From positions 4,431,205-4,495,204 of the forward strand of contig NC_045138.2 in assembly GCF_008831285.2 (NCBI RefSeq): a DNA stretch of 64,000 bases, in the 5' to 3' direction. Positions 1 through 13,100 of this stretch are shown in pieces. Each line of letters opens with the position of its first letter. Positions within the stretch are counted from its first letter, which is position 1. The translations under genes and the position numbers were made by a program. The stretch comes from Nymphaea colorata. Lineage: Eukaryota; Streptophyta; Magnoliopsida; Nymphaeales; Nymphaeaceae. The notes under the pieces are model-generated. The model searched no databases, was not told the DNA's origin, and saw only the letters and a program-made list of their open reading frames with translations.

Positions 1-3000
1 AACCTTGCCATTTAAAACTCAAAAACATTATTTGTGACTATGATGCATACACATGCATACATGTATATGCATTATAATGGATGTTCATTTATAATGTATA
101 TACAATTATACATGCAAACGTCCACGCACATACAGCATGAGTCCACAAGCAGACATGGTTTTTCATCCTTCATGGATCAAACTTTCGTCCCACTCCAAAT
201 ACTACTCTAATCATGAGAACTGAAAATTTTTTGATATTTTCAACAATTTAACTGCAGCATTTATTATTTACAAAAGTCAATTACTAACAAACTACATGCT
301 TTCTTTTGCTTCTTGTGGGTTTTCAATGCATGTTGTTTCTATCACAGGTTAAGAGATCTGATAAATGTCAATGGTAGGAACCACAATTACTGGCAAAGAA
401 GCTGATGAAATGTGCTTTATTTTCCTACTGGGACCAAGAGAACTTTCTAAATTATACTGGAAAGCAGTGTTTAATAGAAAAATAAACTTCAGATTTCTAT
501 AATAATTTGCCAGACAAACTTGAAGATGTTCAGGACTACAAAGAAGCTATTGATGAATCAAAAATACAAAGTGAATGACAGCAACAATTCTAGGTAGCAA
601 TTCAAGGTAAGAGGAAAAGTACATGCCTTCAGACAGTACACCGCAAGCCGCCTCCTTGTCTCTGCATTCCCATTTTGAAGATCAGAAATTATTGAGTGGT
701 GAACATCCTCTTTCTGTTTCCAGTGAAAAGTAAAATCATATGCATAGATATTCTAAACCATAAGATAAAAAAATGGAAAATTTGAAGTTCAGATCTGCGC
801 ACATACTAGCATATATGTAATTAAATAACTGCATCATGTATATCTTATAAAAAATGTAAACAAAAGAAAAAGAAATCATTGAGTGAATGCCCATGTGTGT
901 GTGTGCATTCAAGTGGAATATGGTTGAGAACAATGTAGTAAAAGGTGTAGCGTAATGCCTATCGATTGGGCTGACCTATACACCATATTATAACGTACTA
1001 TAATGTATGGTAAACTTATCATAAAATTATTTTTTTAATTCATGAAAAACTAAGAAAATTAAAAAAAAAAACAAGAACAATCATGAAAAAAAGTGTTCTA
1101 TATAAAAAATTCATCACACGTAATGACCATGATTCATCATTCATAAGCCAGAATATGTTAATAACACATTAAGAAAATAAAACAAATATGTTCATAAAAT
1201 ACATAGAGACCTATCGTAAACTTTAGAAAAAAAATAAAAATATATGTAAAATTTGAAATTGAGAAATTGTATATGGAGAAAAATAAATACCAAAGCCCTC
1301 TTTTTCCAAACACGAATGGGTTTTCCACTAGCAAATCTCCTTTAAACCAGTGATTGTCCTTCAAATCGATGATCAATTTGGCAATTTCTCTCCAAAACCA
1401 GCAAAAAAAACTCCCTTCCAGAGCTCTTAGAAGTGTTAGCAATGGAGGAAAAGAGGCGGTTTTGAAAAAAAAAAAAAAGGGAACGATCAAAAGGAGAATC
1501 ATGCCCCTTTTGTAAAAATTACACCATATCGTAAGGTAGCAGTCTATACGCCTACACAAAAATGTGTAGGGCAGGTGTATCGTACAGATTTTGCCAACCT
1601 ATACATTCTGTATTTGTATCATGCGATACAGATAACACTGGTTGAGAGTACTTAAGCTCAACAGCCAAAAACCAATTTTTCCGGTAAGCCTAGTCAATAC
1701 GTAAGAAAGACTAAAAAGGAAAATAAAAAGACAAAGCATTTAAGCACATTTACTTATAGCTATAATAATGAAAAATTTTGGAAACCTTGTAAACCATGAT
1801 AATAAAAGATATGAAACAATTAAAAGAAATGAAAGGAAAAAAGAGAAGGAAAATGGCATTCCTATCAAGAAATAGACAAAACCACTGCTAAAAAATTTCT
1901 ACTCTTGTGTTTGCACTTTGCACACACCACAAATCTTAGGTGTTAAGGCATGGACTAGTCCACGCCTAGGTGTGAGTCCACACCTGTCGCCTATGTCCAT
2001 CACTTAGGCGACCGGTGTTAGGCTGGCGCCTAGTCCATAGAAAGGTGAAAAGTCACCTTCCCTTCAAATTAGATCCTGTAATTTTATTATACGCTGTTAT
2101 ACCATATATATTTATATTATATAAAGGTATATCATCTGTTCTTTAAGTACAGTTTGTTGTACGTTAATTACATATTCTATATCAACTCATCAAGTGGAAG
2201 TTCCAGCCATATGCTAAGTACACATTCTATAAAACCAATGAATTTCTGTACATATCTTATGTGCTCTAAAACATATTTTGTGGAACCTATCCCAGCCTCC
2301 TTACCCATGTTAAAATATGGTAAAAAGGCCACCCAGTTTTTCTTGTTTAATGCATGTCTAGTAAAAAGAAAAAATAAGTGAAGACCTCACTTTTGCAACC
2401 TGAATACAGATTTATTTTCTCATGTGTGAGGGTGTTTCATGTGTTATATTATATTATATGTTATATGTACGATCTGTTGTAAACTTGTAATGTATATTAT
2501 ATGTACTGATTTGATATGATTTTCGTTTGAAATGATTCAAATGAAATAGTCTATAAGAAATGCAAGCATTGTGCAGTATGTAAATAAGAATGATGTGTTT
2601 TCTTTTGTGTATCGAATTAAGGCATCAGTTAGAACAGAACAGCACAGTTTTCCAGTATGTAAACAAGCTGGAAATGTACTGTTAATCTGTCATGTAAACA
2701 AGAACAGAACAGTTTTTTATGTTTTACTTTTTGGCGTTACTTACGAAGTATAATCATTCAATTAAAACAGAACAGAACAACTTTTCAAGTTTTACTTGGA
2801 ATAGAAGCTTACAGTTCAGTCTGTAAGTACATAACTTTATAATGTAATGGCTAACATAACTAAAAAACCAAAAGAGAAAAAAAAAAAGTTGCTGTTTTTG
2901 GCTAGGCAAGCCTTGTCTCGCTTAACAACTAAACCAAAAACATTTTGAAAAGCAAACCAGAAAATCAAATAAAAAATTATTTGTTACAATTGCCATTAAG

Positions 3001-4144
3001 TTTGACATATAAAATCAACTTTCCCAAATTGAAGAGATTTGAGAAGGAGCAATGGTGGTCAAGGAACAGGAACAGTTCTATATGATCCATGTCTTTCTCC
3101 CAATTTGTAGAAGCTCTACAACCTCAACTGGTCAATGTTCTTGAACTTCTACTTAAAGGAAGCACCTCCACCATGGGCACCATTGTTGCCTCAACTGCTC
3201 CCGGTATGTTCAATTGACTCTTAGAATCAGGACCATTTTTCATATGACCCCTAATGAGGCCTTCCATGCAAATGCAAAACTTAATCAAGTCCCTCTTTTG
3301 TTCTCACAGTGATTGAAATGTCCTTATCAACTACTATAAATATTGAAATTGTATTTGAAAATTCAAAACTTTTTAAAATTTCAAATGTTAGGTACATCCC
3401 AAAATAAAATCTCAACCTATTATCTACTTGTCAAATGATCAATCATGGATTAAATGGTCAGAATTAACTAGACCGGCTAATTTTTTACCCAATAATGTTA
3501 GGTTACTTGGAAGTTCTCAAGTCCAAACACAGCGGAAACATGGACTCTGAAGGAATGCCTTCAGAGTCTAAGTGAATTCAAAGGGAGCTTCGTCATTCAA
3601 GCTAACAATTGCAAATGGAAAGGGTGGATTAAAACAGGAGCAAGAGTACGCCTTTCTTTATGAACTGCCGACTTCGGATGATAATTCTTATATACGTAAT
3701 GATACTTTTATAGATGACCTTTAGCTGACCAGAGAACTAATCACTTCAGAATCTCAGATACTGACTCTCAAACCATACTTAGATCTCATAGATCTACTAG
3801 ACCCCCTCAATCTGGCCATTGGAAAGCCTCCAACAGCTAGATTTCCTTCTTAAACGGGACCACCTAGTTCTCTCAAGCTATCTGTTGTGAAATATATTTT
3901 TTTGTGCCTTAGTGCATTTTTTCTTGTTGCAGCCATACTAAGTGCATGTTGTTAGATTTTGAGCGTAATCAGAATTTATATATATTTTTACAGCCACAAG
4001 CAACTGCATAATTTATATTTTCTAGACCAAGTTTAACAATTCAGTAAAGAATAAAACATATACAAAGAGATTGTGCAGGAATATCCAGATGTTCTAAGAA
4101 ATAAGTGCACATGCACAAAGAATATTAGACACATCTTTGTTCAC
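1..4144. other. Probable POLD1 intron 11, running off the window's left edge
   Basis: AT-rich sequence left of the last POLD1 exon I could place. I looked on the minus strand for the next exon, which should carry the Exo III motif (Tyr-Cys-Leu-Lys-Asp) and the polymerase motifs, and found none. Visible content is repeat-like: a stretch at about 945-1640 with loosely inverted ends rich in CTATAC/GTATAG, a GGCGCCTAGGCG-type fragment at about 1920-2060, and AACAGAACAG-rich sequence at about 2630-2830. No supported gene. Confidence 0.5.
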
Positions 4145-7100
4145 CTGTTCCGAAAGGAAATGTGCCGACACAGAATTCAGTGAATATGAACTCAATTTGT
4201 AATCTCTTTGCATAGCCTGAAAGATATGTTTAATTGGTAAAACTAGCAGAAATTCAATGTTATACAACATGTTAAATGCACAGAAGTTTCAAAATTCATC
4301 CAACCTGAAGCAAATCAAATTGCACTCTCCCTTCAATAGCCACTTCTTTACTTTCACGAGTACCATATTGCCTGCACATATAATGCACCGGACACAGTAA
4401 GAACAAATGCAATAGCACTATTTGGATTTTTTTTTTATATCCTTCAAAAGAAACACAAAGTACACTTCATCCATCAAATTCATAAGTACAGATAAGCTCC
4501 ATGAGAAAGTCCAGATGTAAAACAACTGTTTTATGGACCAAAGTTCAACGAGTTCCATAGATGCACAAAGTAGACATAGTTCTTAGAGTTTCTATAGTGC
4601 ACATTAAACACATTCCTATATAAGTGTTGGCCATGCCAGCAGCAAAGGTCACTAAAAATATAGTAAACACGCAAAAAATAAATAAATTTAAGAACATAAA
4701 GGAAAACCTTATTTAAACATAATAAACATGTAAAGAAAAGAAACATATATTTACTACGTTCTGAAATTTTAGAAAAAAATAGGAAAATTCTTTTTCTCCA
4801 GCTGCATTCCTCCCAATATAACAATAAGTCCTTATTGGAAAGATTTAATAACCGCACCTGAAAACTGCAAATTGTCTAGATATCTGCCTCCAAGTTTAGA
4901 AAGACCACAAACATCAACTGTTAAAAAGAAATCTTAATTTAAAAAAGTTAATTGGTGTATCAATTATTCTTTATGGATGAACAGACACTCAAAGTTGCCC
5001 ACAAATTAATTTCAGTACCTTGCATGTGATAACGGTTGATGGGTCTACATCAAAGCCACATATGTAGCACTTTTTAAAATATATAAATATATGTATATAT
5101 ATATGATTAAACGTTAAAGAAGACAAAAAAGAAAAAAGGAATGCGAAAAAACATACATTTTTAAAAAAACGGGTGAAAGTAAATATTTCTTGCATTTTTC
5201 TGTTTTTTAACACTTTTCTGTTTTTTCACTTTTCTTTTTTTAAATATTAATATCATCAAGGTTTAAACTTCAAACATAGATTAAATTATTTATCACCATT
5301 AAACATTATTTTAATCATTTTACATATGTATTTCTTATGTCCTCCTATTAATTTCTCTTTTGTTTTAAGTTTTAACTTTACCTAACGTTTAGGATTTTTC
5401 TTCATTTTTTTAAATTGCAAGATTTTCCTGAGTTTTTCCCAAAAAATGTTGCCGAAAATTATTTAAAAAATTTTATCAGTAAAACCTTAGAATGATATTT
5501 GTGGGTATGGTCTAAGACTCTAAAGAATATGAAAACGTTGAATTTTTAAGATAGTTGTTTGTAAATATTTTTGTGGTAAATATTTTTTATTGTTTAACTT
5601 TCACCTTTAATAAAATGCAGTTGTGGATCATCTCAATATTGAGATGTAAATCCACATGAATTTGAATTCGATAGAGAACGCAATTTATATACTACTAACA
5701 TGGATTTAGCTGATCCTGTTATTCCTTCTGAGGAGTTTGATGATGATGATATCGCTGAAAGCACTGAAATCAAGATATTGGTGGAACTGGAAGTCTAGAA
5801 TGCAACTCTGATTGATGATGGATGAGGTATGACTATATGAACTGTGAACTCAAAACTAAAGTATATTTCTTGTTGAACTGATGTTTGATAATGATATCAT
5901 GATTAGCAAATTGCAATTTTTATTTCGTTATTTGATAATTTTGTGGTTTATAGACAATTTTTTGTCATATATTATATATAATATATATTATAATAATAAA
6001 TTAATAATAATAATAATAATAAATACCCTGCCACACCGCCGCACCTAAATTTTTTGAGATGTGCCACACTAGCACCCGCACCCCACACCTATGTGACATA
6101 GGTCATGACTATGATTCTAAAGAAGTATGAACTATGAACTAAGAACTCCATTACTTGATTATGTAACAATTTGTTGGTTTTCCATGAAATGATTGATAGA
6201 ATGATACCTTGCTAATTATAAACTGATAATTTTGTTATTTGTGAACAATTTTTGTATTTAAAAGTCACAGCATCCACACCCAAGGTTTTTGAAAATCACC
6301 ACACCTGAAACCCAAACCTGTGACATAGTGTGCGACCAGTCAACAAACTAGTTATGCAATCAAACCTAGACATATAATTAATTAGGCCTCTCTAATCCAC
6401 TGAATGTCAACTAATCCAGTTGACCTAGCCAAGGACTAATTAGAGGTTGAATAGAGTTCATCAGCATGCATTGTTTTTAGAGGTTGAATAGAGTTTATCA
6501 GCATGCATTGTTTAATTTTTCATTAAGAGGTAAAGGGTTAAAACAGAATATACACATACACACGCACAGACACACAAAGAGAATCTATTCATTGAACAAA
6601 TTTGGAATCCACATTATTTCACAACCCAGATTCAAGCAATAAAACAGTTAGAAGGAAAAACAAAGGAAACATTTACTCATATACTAACATATTCTGGCAA
6701 GCATTCGAACAACAAAACTGTTGATAGATTGTGGGTTTCGGGTCCGGATCCATACCCGACCCGCCTTGTAGCCCGTTTTGGGCTCTACTTAAGTCATGTA
6801 ACCCTAATCCTTATGAGTTAATGATAATCTTTAGAGAGAGAGAGTCTGGCTGCTAGTGGGCACCAACTCCTCCTCATTCGTGGTTTTTTCTCCCTCGTGT
6901 TGAGGGTTTTCCACGTTACATCGTGATCATTGTTTCTCTTCTTCTTCGTCTTGTTCGTATTTCTACATGGTATCAGAGCCGTGAAGTTCCGGCGTTTTTG
7001 GTTGTCTTTTGCCCGTGTTAGAGGAGAATCGCCCGACACTGTTCATCGTCTCGCCCGTGCCCGACGCTCGTGCCCGAGCGTCGTCTGTCACCCCGCCGCC

Positions 7101-10100
7101 GTCTCCGCCCAGCGCCGCCCTGATCAACGCCGATCAGGATTCCGCCGTCTCCGCCTAGCGACAACCGGACCAGCGACGCCCTGGTTAGCGCAGCCGCTTC
7201 CGCCCAGCGTCGGCCTGCCCAAACGACGACCTGTCCAGCGGCTGTCTTTTTCCGCCCAACGCCGTGTCCTTTTCCGGCGCCGTGCCGCTCTGCCTGGTCT
7301 GTTTCCGCCCAGCGCCGCGCCGACTGCCTGGTCTGTTCCCGCCCAGCGCCGCGCCGCTTTGCCTGGTTCTGTTTCCTGCTCTCTGTCCGTTTTTTGGTGT
7401 TGTATCGTGTGATTGCTTCTTGCTGCCCTTGCTGCCTACTGGTCTGTGATTATGGCAGCCTCTTCCTCGTCAACCGTCAACACCAATCCCACTGAAATAG
7501 GGGCTTTTAGAACGGAGAATGTTCCCATGCAGGTCATCACTCTTCGCCTCACCAAGGATAATTATTTCTCGTGGTCGCCTGCTATGACCATGGGGATTGC
7601 TGGCCGTGGTCGCATGGCCTATATTGATGGGAGCAACCCCGAACCAGCAAGAACAAGTGATGTGTGGCATACTTGGTTTCTTGAGGATAATCAAGTGAAA
7701 ACTTGGATTGTCAATTCCGTTTCCGCCGATATTCAGCCCCTTATCCTTCGGAAGAAGACTGCTAGAGACATGTGGGTGGTCCTCGAGCAAATGTATGGCC
7801 AAAAGAAGACCGCAATTCGTACTTACCAAGTAATGAAGACAGTCTATGGCATTCGACAAGGGACCTCGTCTGTTGCAGAGTACTATGGGGCTTTGAAAGC
7901 CAAGTGGGAAGAGCTTGACTATCATTCTGATATTCCTTGGCATTGTCCCCATGATCAGGCGCTCTATGTTGCTCATGAATGGGAAAACAGGGTGTTCCTA
8001 TTTTTAGCAGGTTTAAATGATGAGTTTGAAGGTGTTCGAAGTCAGATTTTGAATTCAGGGGAGGTGTCCAGTATTGAAGATGTGTACTCCTGTGTTGAAG
8101 CGGAAGAACAGCGAAGGCTTGTTACAAAAGAAGGGAAGAGGGAACTTGTGCCCTATAACGAGAGATCTGCTCTCGTGAGTCGTGGTCCTGGCGGCCCATC
8201 TAGGTCTCTTCGCCGGTGCACTCACTGCAAGAAGACAGGTCACACTGTGGATTATTGCTGGGATCTTCATCCAGAAAAGAAGGGGAACAGAGGGAGATCT
8301 TTGACTGGGAGAACGTCCGTGTCTGAGGTGCAAGCCTCTAGTGGAGAAAAAGTCTCCATTTCTGCTGACCAGCTTCGTGAACTAAGGGCTTATTTGGGCA
8401 GGCTCGAGGTCAACAAGACTGAGACCTCAGAGGGAACTACAGCTAATCATGCTCTTGCAGCTATTGGCAATCAAGGTAACTCTTCTGTGGGGGAATGGAT
8501 TGTCGATAGTGGTGCTACTCATCACATGACAGGTAACCCAAAATTGTTTCATGAGTATAAGTTGTCCTCGGGAAGGGAACGTGTTTCTCTTGCAGATGGT
8601 TCCTCTACCTGTGTGGCAGGCGAAGGCACTCTGTCCTTGTTGGACAAATTTCATGTGCAGGGCGCTTTACATGTTCCCCAGTTTCCTTTAAATCTCTTAT
8701 CAGTCAGTAGACTTACTAAAGAATTGAATTGTGAACTTATATTCTCTGCCGATCGTTGTGTTTTGCAGGACTTGGTGACAGGGAAGAGGATTGGGATTGG
8801 TTTAGCTTCTGATGGATTATATCGTCTTCCCATACGTGTGGCTACTGCTCTGTTGACAGCGATCCGCAAGACAGATAAGAGAAGAGAAGATTGTCTTCAG
8901 TCTTTTATGTACTGGCATGAACGTTTTGGGCATTTACCTTTTGGGATTTTGAAACATTTGTTTCCAGACTTGTGTTCCTCCTTTGATGTGTCTTCCATTT
9001 CTTGTGATGTTTGTCAGTTTGCCAAACATGTGAGGGCTTCGTACCCTCTTTCTTCTAGTTGTGCTAATGAAGCTTTTTCTCTGATTCACTCTGATGTATG
9101 GGGACCTTCGGGCATTCATACCCGTCAAGGTTTCCAGTATTTTATCACTTTCATTGATGATTTCTCTCGTGCTACATTTATATACTTGTTAAAAGACCGC
9201 AGCGAGGTTCCTCGAATCATCGAGACATTTATTCTTCTTGTGCATACCCAGTATGGTGCGAATGTTAAAACTTTCAGGTCCGATAATGCCCGTGAGTACA
9301 TGTGTCGGCCTGTTGAGGAGTTTCTTAGACAACGGGGGATTGTTCACGAGACATCCTGTAGTTACACCCCCCCTCAAAATGGGGTAGCTGAAAGGAAAAA
9401 TCGTCAACTTCTTAATGTCACCAGGGCTCTTTTGTTTCAGAGAAATCTTCCTAAACACTATTGGGGTGATGCAGTTCTTACTAGTGCCTATCTTATTAAC
9501 CGCATGCCCAGTCGTGTTTTGAATGGTAGGACTCCCCACTCGTTGCTTCCTGGCAGTCGTCCACCATTTCCTCTTCCTCCTCGTGTTTTTGGTTGTGTAT
9601 GTTTTCTCCATGATCACAGTCCAAATGTCAAGAAACTTGATCCTAGGTCTATCAAAGGTGTCTTTGTTGGATACTCCCCTACGCAAAAAGGATACAAACA
9701 AGGAAATGGAGATCACACTCTGTTTGTGAAGAAGAAGGAGAGCAAGGTTACTCTCCTGCTCGTCTACGTAGATGACATGATTGTTACTGGAGATGATGAG
9801 GAAGAGATTATCAAGCTAAAAGGGTTACTGGCTACAGAATTCGACCTCAAAGATCTTGGAAAACTAAGGTATTTTCTTGGTATGGAGGTTGCTAGGTCTA
9901 GTACTGGTCTTGTACTAAACCAAAGGAAATATACATTAGACCTGCTGGAAGAAACTGGTAAATTGGGATGTAGACCTACTCCTACCCCTTTTGACACTGG
10001 GCACAAGTTGAGTCTCAGAGATGGAGAGCCTCTCTGTGAAGAAGACAAGGGAAGATATCAACGTTTGGTTGGGAAGCTAATTTATCTTACCCTCACGAGA

Positions 10101-13100
10101 CCTGTTATCACCTTTGTGGTGAATGTCTTGAGCCAATTCATGCATGCGCCAACCGATGCACATCTGAAGGCTGTGGACAGAGTGCTATGCTACCTGAAGA
10201 AAAATCCTGGTAAGGGACTCCTGTATGTGAAACAAGAGACTGTGGAAATCGAGGGCTATTCTGATGCGGATTGGGCAGGTTGTGGTGATACCAGACGATC
10301 CACTACAGGGTACTGTGTCTACTTGGGAGGAAACCTTGTTGTATGGAGGAGCAAGAGACAGGATGTTTGCTCTAGATCCAGTGCAGAGGCAGAATATAGG
10401 GCAGTTGCTATGGGAGTGTCAGAGTTATTATGGTTGAAGATATTGTTGACTGACATTGGAATAGAGATTGAAGGACCTATGAAGATGTATTGTGATAACA
10501 AGTCTGCAATCAACTTAGCCAACAATCCTGTACTTCACGACAGAACAAAACATGTTGAAATTGATCGTCACTTCATTCGGGAAAGGATTGATGCGAAAGA
10601 GTTGATCTTACCTTACATGAAGTCTGAAGACCAAACTGCTGATGTTCTGACGAAAGCTCTTCCTTCAGCTTCATTTGAGAGGAATGTATCCAAGTTGGGC
10701 ATGTTTGATATGTACGCCCAACTTGAGGGGGAGTGTTGATAGATTGTGGGTTTCGGGTCCGGATCCATACCCGACCCGCCTTGTAGCCCGTTTTGGGCTC
10801 TACTTAAGTCATGTAACCCTAATCCTTATGAGTTAATGATAATCTTTAGAGAGAGAGAGTCTGGCTGCTAGTGGGCACCAACTCCTCCTCATTCGTGGTT
10901 TTTTCTCCCTCGTGTTGAGGGTTTTCCACGTTACATCGTGATCATTGTTTCTCTTCTTCTTCGTCTTGTTCGTATTTCTACAAAAACATTCAGATGTTTT
11001 CCCAAAACTTTGAAAGAAATAGTTTTAGATATCTAACCCAGTGTTTAGTACAGACCAAAGAGTGAGCACAAGCACGAATTCCACCAAGTTGATTATATCT
11101 AACCTTGAGGAGAAGGTAGTGTCCTTCATACGAACTCTACTATTTCTGATGCGGCCCAGAATAGGAAATTCAGCAATCTTCAAGGCGTCTGCCCTCTATA
11201 CAATTAATTATTAACAACCTGGGTAAGTTCTTGCATGCTGAGGACATCAATGAAGGCACATAATACTAGTTTTAATCAATTGAACTTATATGTTCCTTCT
11301 GAGTGTGGTAGTTTGCTAGATCAAACTAGTGGGTGGGGTGGTGGTTGGAGATAGAGAGACAGAGACAGAGACAGACCTCAATGAGGTAAGGCAGATCAAA
11401 CTTGCAGATGTTATATCCAATTATAATGTCAGGATCAACTTCACGAACAAAATCCTGCCAATTTATTTTCCAAATCAAATGGACCAAAAGACAAATCAGA
11501 CTAAGAACGACAACAGTGCATATATATACGAGTTTCTTTTTGTCCATAAATATTGCAGAACACTGTAGATCTTGTAGCTGCTCATTAATCAGCAGTTGCC
11601 TTCATTTAGACTTTAAAGTAGGCATTTCCATTGCAGCAGAAAGTTTAAAAAACAACAAAAACTTGGCCAACTACTCACATTCAGAAAAGGTAACACTTAC
11701 CCTCCAAGCTAACAATACTTCTCTTTCTGTGTCAAACGACATTACATCAACCCCAACTATTGGAGAACATGACTTAAGAGTCATCACATTACGTATAAAA
11801 GGATGATCTTCACCTTGCAGCGTGACTAGATTTGCCACCTTAAAAATTAATACCAAGTAAATGTAAGTACCATAGAATAAGAAAACTACTAGGAAGCAGG
11901 CTTGTTAAAATAAAACTTGTTTCTAAGATGGGGAAGAATTCAAAATCGAAGTTATAAAACCTTGGCTTTGGTTTATCTGTTTCCAATTTAAGCATTCAGG
12001 AACAGTTTCTTAAGTTATTAACTAGTGATGCTCACATTTCCACCTTTTTATCAAACGATTCAAAGCCATCAAAGAAAATAAATGGAATGTACAGAAAAGT
12101 CAGGATTCAAAAATGACGCAATAACTACTAACAGATGAAACTAAACCTGAATAACTGGATCATGAGTAGGCTCCGGGAAGAGTCCCTTGCGACCTGCACA
12201 CTCAATATCCACACTTAAAATCCTAAATGGAGCCATTTTGGAGAATTCCCCTTCTGGAGCATGGCTGATCAATTCAGAATACCTATGATTAAATATTAAG
12301 GAAGCAAAATGTTATTTGACAATAAAGCAACTTTATATAGAAAACCCTTATGCTAAAAATATAAATCACTTTCTGATGAGGATACAGGCAGTGAACTTCA
12401 AGCTGACAGTATGTCATACATCGCACACTTCTTCTGTACCTCCCAGGAGGGACTTCAATCCAGTTACCACCAACAATGTTACAGTCAATCATAAATCGAA
12501 GGGCAAAAAGCACATTACTTTCATAAGTGGTGAAGCTTTTTAAACCAAGTCCATCAACTTGTATGCCCCTCTCCAAGATACCTGTTGAATATGATGCAAG
12601 TTAGCCCAAAGCCAAAATGATTTATTTATTTGCTACCAGAAAAAGAAAAAGGAGAAACTGAAAATTGAAAAAGAAAACAAGAAATTCAAGAGATTACCTA
12701 GAAAACTCAAAAGGTATCTAAAAAAGAAATCACCACTGATATAATTGATATGGTTACCATATGATGCAACTTAGTTCCCAACCAGAAGAAAATATAAAAT
12801 CCTGAAATGCTTCTAGGTGCAGGGGTTACTTATCAGCTATCTACTAAAAATAGCAGGGTAAGGATTTCTTCAACTTTGTTAAAAAACTAAGTCCATGGAG
12901 AGTACATAGCACCACTGATAACAATCAGTTCAGAATTCATAAGCAGGAAAATTCAGGATGTCACAACTCACAAGCAAGAAAAATTTTACTTTAAGTGCCA
13001 AAAGAAATTGTAATAAGCAGAGAAATTCAAGATATCACAAACAGGTAAATTTTGGCTCCAGCATGTCAGAAAGAAAATGCTTATGAAATTCCCTGTTTCA

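Larger units (their letters stand above)
6719..10982 (+). mobile_element. Ty1/Copia LTR retrotransposon, internally deleted, recent
   Basis: A 4,264-bp element with two 249-bp LTRs, both running from TGTTGATAGATTG to TTTCTACA, that read as identical. It has a tRNA-iMet primer site after the left LTR, a purine tract before the right LTR, a 5-bp target duplication and one gag-pol frame. It sits in POLD1 intron 9 in the opposite orientation to the host gene. The single open frame and matching LTRs mean a recent insertion. The polyprotein lacks the first half of reverse transcriptase, so the copy should not be able to move without help. The gag / protease / integrase / RT / RNase H order is that of Copia, not Gypsy. 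Confidence 0.96.

Noticed and set aside
505-577. Plus-strand peptide-like stretch (LPDKLEDVQDYKEAIDES) that looks protein-coding
   Set aside because: Only about 25 codons before a stop, no clear splice borders, no family I recognise. It may be a gene fragment but cannot be supported.
3075-3225. Plus-strand frame with FVEALQPQLVNVLELLLKGS, gag-like in flavour
   Set aside because: Short, broken on both sides by stops and without other retroelement features nearby.
6930-7412. 160-aa frame spanning the left LTR and leader of the Copia element
   Set aside because: It has no ATG in frame, depends on a TTG start, and lies in the GC-rich repetitive leader; a by-product of few stop codons.
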